64,000 nt of DNA from Hetaerina americana (Eukaryota > Arthropoda > Insecta > Odonata > Calopterygidae): positions 101,848,954 through 101,912,953 of the forward strand of contig JAKTNV010000003.1 in assembly GCA_022747635.1 (NCBI GenBank), in the 5' to 3' direction. The notes below the pieces were generated by a model. The model was not told the origin of the DNA. It was given only the letters and a program-made list of their open reading frames with translations, and ran no database searches. Shown in pieces: positions 14,282 through 26,066 of this stretch (position 1 is its first letter; the number at the start of each line of letters is the position of its first letter). The position numbers and the translations under genes were made by a program.

Positions 14282-17200
14282 AGACTATGATATTGCTTGA
14301 TTGTATTCGAGGGCAAATTTTCGAGAAGCTGCTTCCGTCTTTCCACTCTGTGTGAACATTCTAAATCATTGCATGCATTGGTACTTGGTCTTTCGGATGC
14401 CTCAGGTGGCCCTGGGATCCCGGGAATCCAATGGGTTGGTTTTGCTGATGGACTGTAGAAATGACGAAACTCTTTTGCTTAAGCACGAGTTTAGAAAACA
14501 CAACGCTTGAAGAGAGACACGAATACGCAACCTCTGAGTAAATACATTATATAATTGAGGCACATTACTTATCAGGTTAATCCAAGTAAATTGAAAATCA
14601 GAAACATTCCGCGAGGGTTCAATAAATTCAATTCATTTCAATTCAATTAATTCAAAGCCAATCGATAGCTCTTGACATTAAGTTTTATATAATATAATTA
14701 TAGTCATAGTTACTGCTTAAAATTAGGTAATGATTGGTGATATGATGTACGCCTCCATTTATGTCAAAGCCTTAAAAAAAGATCGATGCACACATGGATG
14801 ATACGTTGGTTTTCTTTGCGATTTAAGCGTTTTATTGTTAAATAAGCTTTGCAAAAACTATATTTAAAAAATAAAAGGCTTCGATTCGTACATCCGAAGC
14901 GACAGATGAATTAAGAAAATTAAAAAAAAGATTCCTTCGAACCTTTCAACCGTGGCCCTGTCCTTTTTCGACGTTCAGTTCAAGAGGCACGATTCGAAAT
15001 TCCAGAGAAACTTACTCAAAGAAAGACTTCAAGGAAGGCATGAATAAACTTCTGGTCGCAGGGTAATATTTCGATTCCTCGTTAAAAAGGTGACCTCACC
15101 AAACCGCGAGGCTAGGTCGGCTGTCGAGGACGGCTTGACCTTTCACGGCACCCTAAAATTGATCACTGGATCTGGAACTCCTTCATACCTAATGACATCA
15201 AATACCGTTTTAATTGTGTCACTTTACTAGGTTAGTAACTCAAACCTTCGCAGTTGATCTCTGCGTATTTTTCGCCAAAATATCGGTGCCGTATTTATTT
15301 TTAAGATCAGTGTTGGAGAAGTGAAAATATTCAAATCCTCGACCCGCGATTATAGAATTGATAACAGAAGACTACAAGCACTCCAACACATTGGGGGTTT
15401 CGAGGGATTCCTATTAATAAGCCTTAGATATCTCCGCCGGAGCGCCCCCTCTCTTAATTGCTGAAGTTACAAATGGAGAGAGAAATCCGTGTGATTTTAT
15501 CCCAAACATTGACGGATAAGGTGAGATCCCTGATACGCTTAAAGGGCTCCGGAATTTTTTCAACTCTCTCACGCCTCGTCAGTTGGCAGCAGCGTCGTCC
15601 TCGGGCCCCGGCTTGCAGCACGCGCGCTACCTAAACTAGCTTCTCATTAGCACCACTCCCTCTTCCACCTCCACGCCCGCCCCTCCCTCCCCCCCCCTCG
15701 GCACCCCTCGCACCCTCCCGCCGAATCCTCTCCCTCCCCCGCGCACCGCCCTCGAGACGCCTCTCTGCCGTCCTTACCTCGTTACCACACCTCACGGCGA
15801 ATGCCCGCCCATCACCCTCCCCCGAGCCCTCACCCCCCCTCCCCAACCGACAAAACTAAAACCCTCTACACACGGCGTATACGTCTTCCGCCTTCCTCCC
15901 TAACATAGACGCCCACCCACCCCCCCACCCTCTTTGCCCCCCACGCCCTCCCATCCCGATGGATACTCCGCTTCCACCACAACTCTCCCACCCCAACCAC
16001 CATCCAGCCTCCCGAGTTTCTTCCTTGTCGCTGGCCCTCTTTTTTCCTCTCTCCCTCCCTTCTCTAGGACTTAATACTCGACGTCTCTCTCTCTCCCTCC
16101 TCTCCCCTTTCCCCCGTCCTCACACCACCACAACTCCTCAGTGTTTTTCGTCCTCCACTCGGAGGAGTGAGAGAGAGACAGGCCTTGCCAAGGTGGAGAG
16201 AAAGAAAGGGAGATAGGGAGGGAGTGCGGAACGAGTCTCCCTCTTACCTCTTTAGGGAGACTCGTCTGGTCTTCCTCTGACCTTCCTTCCTCCTCTTCCT
16301 CTTTCTTCTCCACCTACGAAGTCTCCATTCCCTGTTTGTCTCGCATTCCTCGTCCCCCGATCCAACGATCCCCTGGAGAACTCCGTCACAAACGCACACA
16401 CAACACGCCGTGCCACTTTCGTATTTATCTCTCCACTTCATTCTGCCGCGGAGTGGGGTGACACTTCTTTTGTTCTCTGCCGAGGCATTGGTCGACAGCG
16501 GATGATGGGTGGTTTGTGTTTCCCCGGAGATAGGGATCCGCGACCTCGTGTTTGTGTTCGTTAAAAACGATGTTTCGAGTGTGGCCGTTTACTCGCACTT
16601 TCACCTCGCATGTAGTTAGTAAGTGCGGAAGAAGGAAAGCGCGTGAAAACACGAAAATGACGGAGAGTGCAAATTTTCATTGAATACCTGATTGTAAAAT
16701 TTTTATTTAAATGATTGTGTTTAAATATTACGTATATTTTGGCTATCATTTCCGTGGCATTCATTCGTACAAAAAACCGTATTATGGATGGAAGTTTTGA
16801 AAAAGAAAATTTCGATATCAATTCAGGGGTCTTACATTCAATGTCGAATCGCCTTCTGCGTAGGGGCGCGAGGGAGACAGGCTATTCTCAGTATTCATCA
16901 AGAGTTTACGGGTTTTACACCGGGTAGCATTGAAGATCATGGACGCTTCATTGGCGGGAATTGTCTTCAGGGTGACACCCTGGAGACGATGGTGGCGTCA
17001 GCCATTGAAACGATTTTCTCCGATACAACCCGGTATGAAACCCGAGATATTTTAGTGGATGTTGTTCACGGGGAAAGAATTAATTCCTATAATTATCAGA
17101 AACTTACATTATAATAAAACTTTTATTTCGAAGTGCAAATGTTTTTAAGTACTGGATTTACGTATCCATTTGTAGGTTATTATATTCATACAATCAATTT

Positions 17201-19737
17201 GCATAATTTGTTGATTATTAAATCAGGCACAGATATGCTCATCTTTCAAAGGTTTCAGCCCTACAGCTTACTGCATATCGCATACATTATCACAGCGATA
17301 TTATGCATCCCTCTACATAGGTATTTGTTCGTTAAGACTCGCGGTACATAGATTGTCCTCAATAGTATTGGATTTGGCCTTAACACGTAAGAAATCGGTA
17401 ATTATTTTGAACTAAAGACATTGAAACTCTACTTGGCATTCATACTAGTAATTTTATTACGTCACTACATACTCTTTGAAAAATTTCGTCCTCTCTAAAT
17501 TGATGCGTTACTAAAACTAAAGCTGCTCAGATATTCGGGAGTGATTTACGAAAGCGTTTTTTCCCACGAGATACGTTCGTTGAGCTGTATACCGAATGAT
17601 AACCGGCAGGAGTTGGAACACCTATCATAAATTCCGTCCCATATTACGATCCCCACTCAACGAATCCCATTCCCGGAAACATACCCTAAAAAGATGACTT
17701 ACTCTCACTCTCTCTCTCTCCGTCTTCCCCCAAACTCTACCTTCCATCTCTAACATAGGACCTTGTACGTGTTGAAAACCGATGTATATCGCTCCCTAAC
17801 TCCAGGATACGTGCCGATACCCTTTGTCGGACACCCATAGACTCCTTAGCAAGCAGCTGGGATGGCTTACACTCTTCTCACTCTCTCTCGTTTTCCATAA
17901 ATCCTCCCGGCCGTTCGCCATGTTCTCCCCGAGGACCTCTCCCGCCCACTCTCCCTCCCCCTCACCCGGTCGGCGCCCCGCCACCCTTTTGCCCAAATCC
18001 CTGGGCCGGTCAGCCAGCTCCCTCGCGCCAATAGAGTGACCGAGGGTGTTCCTTCCACTGCCGCCTTTCGGAGCTCCTTGCCTACTTTATGGTCGATATT
18101 GTGAGAGGAACAACTGATTAAAACTGATATTGTGAACCCAAGGATGCCTAAGAGCCTGAATGAATAGAGAGCAGGATAAGAAATTATTTTGAAAAAAACG
18201 CTTGACAGCAGACAACTGCTTGACTTCTTTTCTGTCGATTTACTTGATCTAATATTTTTATCTGTGATGGGAACCAACTCTCCAAAAACTCAAAGTATAA
18301 ATAATCTACGCTTCATTTTAAGCTTCAGCAGCATTTGCCGATGGGAAAACATCCCAGTTTTCCAACCTTGTTTTATTGCTGCGAACTTAAGTTACTGTCT
18401 CTCGTCGTGATTATTTCTGTTAGTGGAACACAGTTTTTCAGCGACCGTAAATTATTAACGGATTTGGAACTCTATGAAGAAACTCTCTTTCAAATTTTTT
18501 GACATAAATAAAAGGAGATGCATTCATAAAAATTTAACATTTCTAATTGTGTGCGTGCCCTCACCGATCAGATTAGACTAGGAAATCGTATGCATTTTCA
18601 ATTTAAAATCGAATAGAATTAGAAAAGGAAATAGGATAGCTCAGTTATCACCAATGTGCTTGGCTAAAACACATGATAATAATCCATTTTGACTGAAGCC
18701 AACCTAAAGTAGTAAGCCGCAAATGAGCAAGCCCATTGCAGTTAAAAGTAATATCGCTGTTGTGAAATTTACGCAATAAATATTCTAACATTCGAATTGG
18801 ATGACTCAAATATTTAACTCTGAGGCTTCTGTTGGATTTTTTTGTGAAATAGCGTGAATGCATGAGAATTTACAAAAGTGAATGATGCCACCACCACTAG
18901 CTTTTGAAATTCTCATAAATCGATCGTATGCACCTGGGCGAGCACTTTGGTATGCGTAGTTGGACTGCTAGAAATTAGCTTTCCGCCCGTTTCCTTACAA
19001 ATCGTTTAGCCATTTAGCCGGAGGCCGTAAAGTTAGTGTCGCAAAGGGCTTTTCCCCCAAGGATTGGATCGATTGAATGGCTCCAACGGCGATCGCTCGC
19101 CTCGCGCCTCTTCATTAGCCTATTCCTTGCTTCAGCCACCAACCCCTCCCCCCCACAACACCACCATCACCACCACAGCCCCCCCTTTCCCCTTTTTCCC
19201 CTTTCACCGCTCCCTCCCACGCCCCCTGAGAACGACTCGACCCCTCGGATGAGAACGATTTACCCGCGGCGCCCGTCGACTAACAACTCCCTTTCCAATT
19301 GCCCCTGCTAATTGTCAATCCTCTCCACTGGAGTCCCCTCAATCCTAATTAACCGGACACAGTTTACTGCATCAACATTCACTACTTCTTTCTTAATCGG
19401 GTGTCCAAATCGCTCCATCCGTTCGTACGGGGGACAGGATGCGCTTTTTCGGAGCCAGCTGAATGAGTAGGTGCCCAGGCTCGCGTCGGTTGGATGGCCT
19501 TTCTCGATTCCCGAAGAATTGAGCGTTTCAGACAATGTCCGCTGAGGATACTTATATGAAATGGCAGTCAATCTTGATTTCAATTACAACGGAGGTACCT
19601 GTCCGCCGCTCTTGTCTCTTAAATTCTCTCGCTCGTTTAATTCAATGGCTTAAAATCCGTTACTTTAACCGTGTAAACAGAGGGCTAACGCAAAAGGTGT
19701 CTATTTGTACAACGAGGATATCTTCCATAAAGCTACA
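14282..19737. other. Non-coding DNA with C/T-rich block
   Basis: No gene was recognised. At about 15640-16330 the plus strand is dominated by C and T, with CCTCC-type and CTCTCT runs. A smaller C/T-rich patch lies at about 17700-18000, and a C-rich one at 19130-19240. Open frames in these tracts are rich in Pro, Ser and Leu on one strand and in Arg, Gly and Glu on the other, as expected from composition. The rest is AT-rich and featureless to me. Confidence 0.4.
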
Positions 19738-19742
19738 TATAC

Positions 19743-19820
<78 letters not shown>
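19738..19820. repeat. (TA)n microsatellite
   Basis: A pure (TA)n run of about 80 bp. Flanking Tyr/Ile-repeat frames are artefacts. Confidence 0.95.
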
Positions 19821-19822
<2 letters not shown>

Positions 19823-22800
19823 TTTGGAGACCCAGTCCCAGGCCGTTTGTTAGGAATAGCGCGGTGGCCTCGAAGGCAGCATTGGTCAACATGAATGCAC
19901 GTAGAAAGAACACCAGTGAGTGATTTCATTCTGAAATGTACCTCGTTCGTATTTATGTGCCAGGAGCGACTGTTGGAAGTGGTGAACTATGTAAGCCATC
20001 CACTCGTTCGCAGTAATTCTTTTATTCGTCCGCTTAACCTGACAACATCCTGCAGTAGTGAATAACGACATTAATAAGAAACAAGTCTATTAAAATGTCA
20101 AGACAAATCTTTAGAACACCCTGCGCAGTTCCCTCAAGATAATTACGTTTGCTCAACCGCAAAAGGCACCCTGCTCGGCGGAGAGCGGAGGCGTTCATAA
20201 ACTTCTCCCCCACCCACCCACCGCTATAAAAATGAAAAACGAAAAGTATTCCGCGGTGCATCTCGCAGCCGAAATGGCATTCCTCCTACTTATCCTTCAC
20301 ACGTAGCCCCAAATTGATGGCGCCATGTGGAATCTCGCAGGCACGTGATAAAACAAGAGAGAGAGAGACCCTTATCCCTTTACCGAGAGAGCACTACGCA
20401 ACGCATACCACCGCAGGGAACCCTTCTCCCCGTCTCCACCTAATAACCGAGTTTTTTTCCATCCCATCCGGGTTCCATCGGATCCCTGAGAACGACCTCA
20501 CCCCCTCGAATGCATCATTTTCGTCTCCCCGTTCCCCACCCCCCGGACACCCCCCTCGCTTCATCGGTCGTATAATTGCAACGCTGGTGTTTTATTATTG
20601 CCTTCCCCACACCCCTGCTACGATTGGGGGATCCGAAGGCTTTCCGGTCGCGATGATGTCGTTTGTGCATCCGTCGGCTTCGGAGGCCTTAAAACGCGCC
20701 GCCTCTTCCCTGCACCTCCCTTCACCTACCCCCCCCCCCCAAATATCCCCAGTGGCGCTCCCCCCGGCGGTTCCCACTACCCCACCCCTCTTCTCTCTTT
20801 CGAGCCCACACTCTTGTCTCTCCAACCCCCCCCCCCAACCCTCACTCTCCTCCTTTCTCTCTCTCTCTCTCCACCCCCGCCGCCTCGTGTTTTCGGTCGC
20901 CCTGCTCCCCCACACCAACCCCAAATTCCTTATAAGAGAGCGCCTTACCTACCTGCACGGCCCGCCAGGGGTTCTCCCTTCCCCCCACCCCTCCGGAAAA
21001 AAGCCTCTCGGAATTATTCATGGGACGAGTTGAACCTGTCCCCAATCCACCCTCTCCGCCCATCCCCTTTCCCACTCCCTCCACTCGAACTCCTAACCAT
21101 ATATTCTTCCTCCACCGCCGCTGCCCTCCTCCACTCCACTCCTGTCCGGTCCAACCCACACTCCTTGCTGACGCCACAGCACCCTCTCTCTCTCTCTCTC
21201 TCTTCCTCTCCGCCTTCCTCTTCCCTTCTCTTTCCTCTCGACGTCTCCTCGTTCCCTCTTCCGCTCGCTCTAGCACCACCCTCGCTCGCTCTCCCTCCTT
21301 TTCCTCCTCATTAAATGCAATCTATCTTTAAACCAATAACTTAGACCTTCTCGGGTGCCGACCAGGGAGGATTCCTGCCCCGTCGGCATCTCTAGTAGGT
21401 GTGTTTACCCTGGTCCCGAGGTTCCCGGTCTCGTCGGCTCCCTTGCGTGGTAGGGACACCGGATGGAATGTGAACCAATATTGATCGGGGTGAGACTCGT
21501 GTTTGACTTTAATACCCCTGCGCGGTTGTAATTGCATCCATGGGGATGAATCCCAGGCGGTCGAACCTTTTATTTTTTCAGCGTTATTAACTCAAATTTC
21601 CGGACGGCCGCTGCGAGTGCAAGGAGGCATCTCTTCTACATTCTAGGAGCTTCGTCCTCATTAACATTTGAGCGGGAGAGTAATTAATATATCAGTGAAA
21701 GTGAAATATGAACCTGTTTCGCATCCGACGGATTTTTCTTTGGTATTTCTTTCTTTTTAATATTGCATGACTAAGGAGATGGGTCGAAATGAAGAGGACA
21801 TAGGAAGGGAAGGAACGAGCACGGAGCACGCATATTTATTTTGCTTGCGGAGGAATTTCTTGTTTCAGACAAATATATTTACAACGCATATGTTGATGCA
21901 TAAGTCGCTTTTTATTATTTCGACAGCGCAACAGATGAAACGCTAACAATTTCACTCTCCGCACTTCCAACGGACATTATTCGTAATCCGAAGGATTGGC
22001 GATGAATAAAACATGGGGACTCACCAGAAAAATGATAAAGAATTAGTGTCACGGTAACACTCCACGGACTCCGTGCGGCAGGTGAATAATTTTCCAAAGA
22101 AGGTAAAACTTTTTCAAGAATACAAATAGCGAGAGCCCGAGGAACTCGAACCGCCACGGTCTTCCGGAAATATTTGATTCGCTTCCGAAATTATATCACC
22201 GCCGTGCAAGAGAGCACCGCCGTATCTGCTTGGCGTTCCGGGCCGAAATGGACCGCATTAGACAGGGGTGGAGAGGGCGAGGAGGAAAGCAGACGCGAAA
22301 TGAGCATTATTCCTTAAAAGGGCACGGGAAGGGGGTGCCTGGGGAGAGGGAGGGGGGAAGAGGATTTTAGGAAGGAGGGAAAGGGTTCTTTCTGCCACGA
22401 TTTATGGCCATCCGTTCGATGTGGGCCAAATGGTGAAATTCCCACCGTCGTCCCCCCTCCCATTATGCCAATCCCTTCTTCCAATCGAAAGATGACCACC
22501 ACTGGACCACACTACTGGGGAAGGGGGAGGCTCGCATCTTCCCCGCGTGACCACGTCGGCTAGAGTATTTCTCCAAACTCCATGATGGCGACCTGTTGTC
22601 ATTGAATCTGAATGTTTTTTCCACTTAAAACAGGAGCAAAAGTCAACGGATTCGGCAGATCCTTGAGCCGATTCACTTTGGTATAAGACTATATCTAAGA
22701 CTTCCATTTGGTCATATGCAAATTGAACTCCAAACCCCCCAATAAGTAATTATTTAGCAAAAGAATTTGAAGAAATGTCAGTAGAACGTATCAGTTACAA

Positions 22801-23032
22801 GATGAAAGCCATCTTAACGAGACGCCGTTATTGATACAATCAATTCTCTATCATGGATTCACGAATAACCTGAAATTGAGATAACATTCGTCGTCGTGAA
22901 TTCAATTTATTTTGAATAAATTTTAAGATGACTAACTTTGTATTTCAGTGCACGTAAATTTGACGAACACCCATTCTGTTAACCAGTTATGTGACTGATT
23001 ATATTTACTAACGTAATCATGGTGCGTACGAG
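19821..23032. other. Non-coding DNA with long C/T-rich tract
   Basis: From about 20380 to 21310 the plus strand is strongly C/T-rich and includes a (CT)n run near 21180-21200. Open frames of up to 239 codons occur on both strands over the same bases, with low-complexity Pro/Ser/Leu or Arg/Glu/Gly composition and no domain. Another G-rich patch lies at about 22260-22370. No gene was recognised. Confidence 0.4.
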
Positions 23033-24103
23033 TGTTACGTGAATGACCTTGCTGAATGTGTCAATTCCAAAATACGATTGTTCGCTGATGACTGTATACT
23101 CTATAGGGAAATCAGCAGCAGCAGTGATCGCGACGTTCTGCAGGGTGACATAGATAACGTGGCTAATTGGATCAAAATCAACAAAATGGAGATAAACATT
23201 GCAAAAACTATCCACATCTCATTCTCCAAAAGGAAGGCAGGTGAGGGAAGGGTATATAAAATAATGGGAGAAACGATTGTAACAAAAGATAATTGTAAAT
23301 ATCTAGGGGTACACCTAAGTAAAGACTTAGGGTGGGGACTTCACACAGATTATGTGGTAGGCAAGGCCTTTAAATCGCTCCACTGGGTCATGCGGAGCCT
23401 CAAAGGAAGCACTAAATCAACTAAAGAGTTGGCCTTCAAAACAATTGTAAGGCCTATTGTCGAATATGCGACCACAGTATGGGATCCCTTTGAAATAGGG
23501 CATGTGAAAAAATTAGAAGCAGTGCAAAGGAAGGCTGCCAGGTACGTTTTAGGGCGACATAGGCAGACTGACAGTGTAAGCGACATGCTAGGCTCACTAG
23601 GATGGGGGTCACTAAAGAACAGACGGAAGCTGAATAGACTGTGTGCCATTTTTAAAATATTGAAAGCTGACGGAGGCTGGAAAGAACTGAACGAGAGTGT
23701 AAATAAGCCATGTTATCTCGGCAGGAATGATCACCCGCTTAAAATCAAATACATGCCCCAAAGGACAAACACCGCCAAGTTTTCGTTCCTAAATATGGGA
23801 ATCAAAGAGTGGAACCAGCTGCGTGATGAACTCTTTAAGCCCTTACCCAAAAGCATTAAATCATTTAGGCGTGAATGCAAAAGGTATACATGATGGGATT
23901 GTTAAATGCAATACGGCAGAAGGTGTATGGCTGTATCAAAATATATTGTTTTTTCTCATTTTTTTATTTTGTAAGTCTACTATACGACTATTTAATGACA
24001 CTGTGATATGTTTTAAGAATGACTAATGTTTGTTATATCATGTCATTGCCATCCGGCTTATCGCCTAACAGCAATGTATCCCAAATAATAATAATAATAA
24101 TAA
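23033..24103 (+). mobile_element. 5'-truncated non-LTR retrotransposon (LINE) with (AAT)n tail
   Basis: The copy holds the C-terminal part of a reverse transcriptase, then about 190 bp of 3' untranslated sequence, and ends in an (AAT)n run at about 24083-24103. A simple-repeat 3' tail together with a 5' truncation in the middle of the RT domain is the usual outcome of target-primed reverse transcription. The coding part has no stop or frameshift over 284 codons, unlike all other LINE relics in this window, so it is probably a comparatively young insertion. I cannot fix the exact left end; homology begins at about 23033, and no clear target-site duplication is visible. Clade assignment (Jockey/CR1/L2/I-like) is not resolved. 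Confidence 0.85.
23039..23893 (+). pseudogene. LINE reverse transcriptase, C-terminal fragment
   Basis: The frame enters within the RT palm domain. RLFADDCILYREI near residue 13 holds the conserved Asp-Asp pair of the RT active site. Further on are NKMEINIAKT and KYLGVHLSKDL, the usual blocks after the catalytic motif. The thumb-like and C-terminal region includes RPIVEYATTVWDP and WNQLRDELFKPLP, ending in FRRECKRYT and TGA. The endonuclease and fingers domains that should precede it are missing, so it cannot be a functional ORF. The first codon is GTG inside the domain and is not a real start. Confidence 0.88.
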
Positions 24104-24653
24104 CAAATTCTAATATTTTTTAGACAGATTGGTTTAGTTTCCGAGTACAATATTTATACATTAGCTCTGCCATCATTAGAACTGGCCCTGGTGATAAAAT
24201 TATGTCCATAATAATTAGTTCCCAAGGTAAAGATTGAAAACCCAAAGAACAAATGGAAAAATATACGTGTATTTATGAATATTTTTTCCTGCCATCTTTG
24301 CTGGAGGTTAGGTAAATTAACGTGATACGCTTCCTGTTTGCAAACTACATTATTCTCAATGGATTTTGTACGGAAATATGAACATCGGAACCGGATAGAA
24401 ATGAATGAATCCGATTTCTCCGTAAATTGCTGAGAGACGCAAACGTCAGCATTATCTCTTCAATAAACCTTTTCCTAGGCCAACGTTACAAAATAGCTTC
24501 CTATGCTTAGATAAGGCATTTACATCGAAGCGAAATAAAGAAAAAAAGCAAGTCTTGAAATAATCAGTGATTTTTATCAAAAAAAAAGGATAAGAAAGAG
24601 CAGAACATTCAAGAGAAGACGAATGAAAAGGAGAAAAGAAAAATGGGGCACTC
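24104..24653. other. Presumed intron 1 of the FGF gene, start
   Basis: Read on the minus strand, this AT-rich sequence follows the 5' splice donor of the FGF exon, so it should be intronic. If so, the LINE at 23033-24103 sits inside the intron on the opposite strand. No FGF exon 2 was found on the minus strand between here and position 1, which implies a long intron or exons outside the window. Confidence 0.4.
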
Positions 24654-24655
24654 AC
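24654..24655 (-). promoter_or_regulatory. 5' splice donor (GTGAGT) of the FGF exon
   Basis: On the minus strand the exon ends ...GACTACA and is followed by GTGAGTGCC, a strong donor match. The cut falls after the first base of a codon (phase 1). The reading frame continues only a few more codons past this point, into non-homologous sequence (CPIFLFSF...) before a stop, which supports splicing here. Confidence 0.8.
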
Positions 24656-26066
24656 TGTAGTCGCTGTCGTTCTCGACTCCCCTGACTCTGCCCTTAGGGT
24701 CTATCTGCAGGTATCGGTTCATCATGTGCATCCGTATCTTGCGTGCGGTGCCCGTGATGTGCGACAGGTTGGCGCTGCGCTCGCTCCTCGCCGCGCCGTC
24801 CTCCAGCATCCCAGAGGACAGCGAAGAAACTCCTCCCTCACCGCTCTCTCCCTGTGCCATCGCACCAGGGTCCTCAAGCAGCAGGGGGGACCCGGCCGCC
24901 TCATTGCGTGGGACCTTAGCGTTCTGCCCGCCGCGGGAACCATAGGGGCCTCGCCCCCTGCGGATGGGCACCAGCCCCGCGGCCTGCCTGAAGCGATCAA
25001 GGGCCCGGCCGCCGTGCCTCCGCCGTGCGGGCCTCGAGTTCGACTCCCGGCCTTCTTTTCTCCTCCTCCTCTCCCCGGGCGACCCGCCCTCCCCCCTCCT
25101 CCTTCCACCTCCTCTCTCGTCCCTCCCTTCTTTCTCCTTCCTCCTCCTCTCCACCTCTTGTCTTCTCCTATCCCTCCACTTTGGTCTCCTCTCGCCCTTC
25201 CTCCTATTCTTCCGGGCCCTCTCCCGCTCGCCTCTCCCGCCTTCTTCCTCCTCCTCCTCCTCCTCATCCTCCTCCTCACCACCCTCCTTCCTCCCGTGCT
25301 TCTTTCCCTTCCGCCGCACCTTCGCCTTCTTCTCCCTGGGTGCTCGCCTCATCCGAGATATCAGCTCCTCGTCAGTCTCCAGGAGCCCTTTTCTCCGGTC
25401 GTGGTTCGTCAGCCTCCACATAACTAAGTCCTCTCTTAGCACACTCCCATCGCCTCCAATTCGCCCCACCTCTCCCAACATCACGTCCACATCACCCCCC
25501 ACTTCGTCACTCATAATTCCATAAAATGGATCCAGTAATGTAGTACCGTTCCCGCCACTGCTGTCTCTTCCCTCGTCCCCAATGCCCGAGGCCGCGTTCA
25601 GGGCCCCGCCCTCCTCGTCGTCCCTCCCGACACCCGGAGAACCACCTTTGGAGCCCCGCTCCCCTTCCCACGCGGGATCCCCCGTGTCTCCGTCCACAGA
25701 GGAGGCCGTCCGCACGCCCTCGGCGGAAGGGCTCGACCCTCCGCCCCGGGCGCCGTCCCCGTGTACAGCCCATCCCACGGGACGGCGCGTCCAGTCCGTG
25801 CCCTCAGTCCACGGCCTCCGCACCGGCGCGGCGGAGGTAGCCCCCGCGGGGGGCGGGAGGCCCCGCGGCGGGGGCGGCGGCGCGGGACGGGCGTGGGACC
25901 CCTCGACGAAGAGGAAGAGCATGAGGAGGAGGAAGAGGGAGGGGAGGAGGAGGAGGGGAGCGCGATGGTTCAGGTGTGGGTGCCCGAGCAGAGGGCAGGG
26001 CGCGTGGAGAAGGAACACAAGCGTCCCCCTTCGCCGCCTCCTCCGCCGCCGGGGCCTCATGGCCAT
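24656..26066 (-). CDS. Fibroblast growth factor family protein, first coding exon (partial gene)
   Basis: The product would be a secreted FGF ligand for a receptor tyrosine kinase. The ATG at 26066 is the first in frame after an in-frame stop at 26370-26372, and its context ACCATGG is strong. The exon encodes about 470 residues. Residues 4-13 are Arg-rich; a hydrophobic segment (about 36-54) ends in SHA at 57-59, a plausible signal-peptidase site. RMRR (238-241) is a furin-type site. Residues 264-275 are almost all acidic, followed by a long Arg/Lys/Gly-rich region. The last 40 residues match the start of the FGF beta-trefoil: KIRMHMMNRYLQ, then IDPKGRVRGVENDSDY, aligning with the family pattern in which a Leu-x-Ile precedes a Pro-x-Gly turn. 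The exon ends in phase 1 at the site where vertebrate FGF1/FGF2-type genes have intron 1. NLS at 433-435 is an N-glycosylation sequon. The pro-region is far longer than in most FGFs; long FGFs such as insect Branchless are the closest precedent. Orthology is not decided. Confidence 0.78.

Noticed and set aside
20314..21314. 239- and 238-codon plus-strand ORFs rich in Pro/Ser/Leu
   Set aside because: They overlap each other and minus-strand frames over a C/T-rich tract. Composition explains the lack of stops, and no domain is visible.
24104..24653. Read-through end of the FGF frame (CPIFLFSFSFVFS, stop at 24609-24611) as the true C-terminus
   Set aside because: The homology stops exactly at a strong GTGAGT donor at the conserved FGF intron site, so the read-through is intronic.
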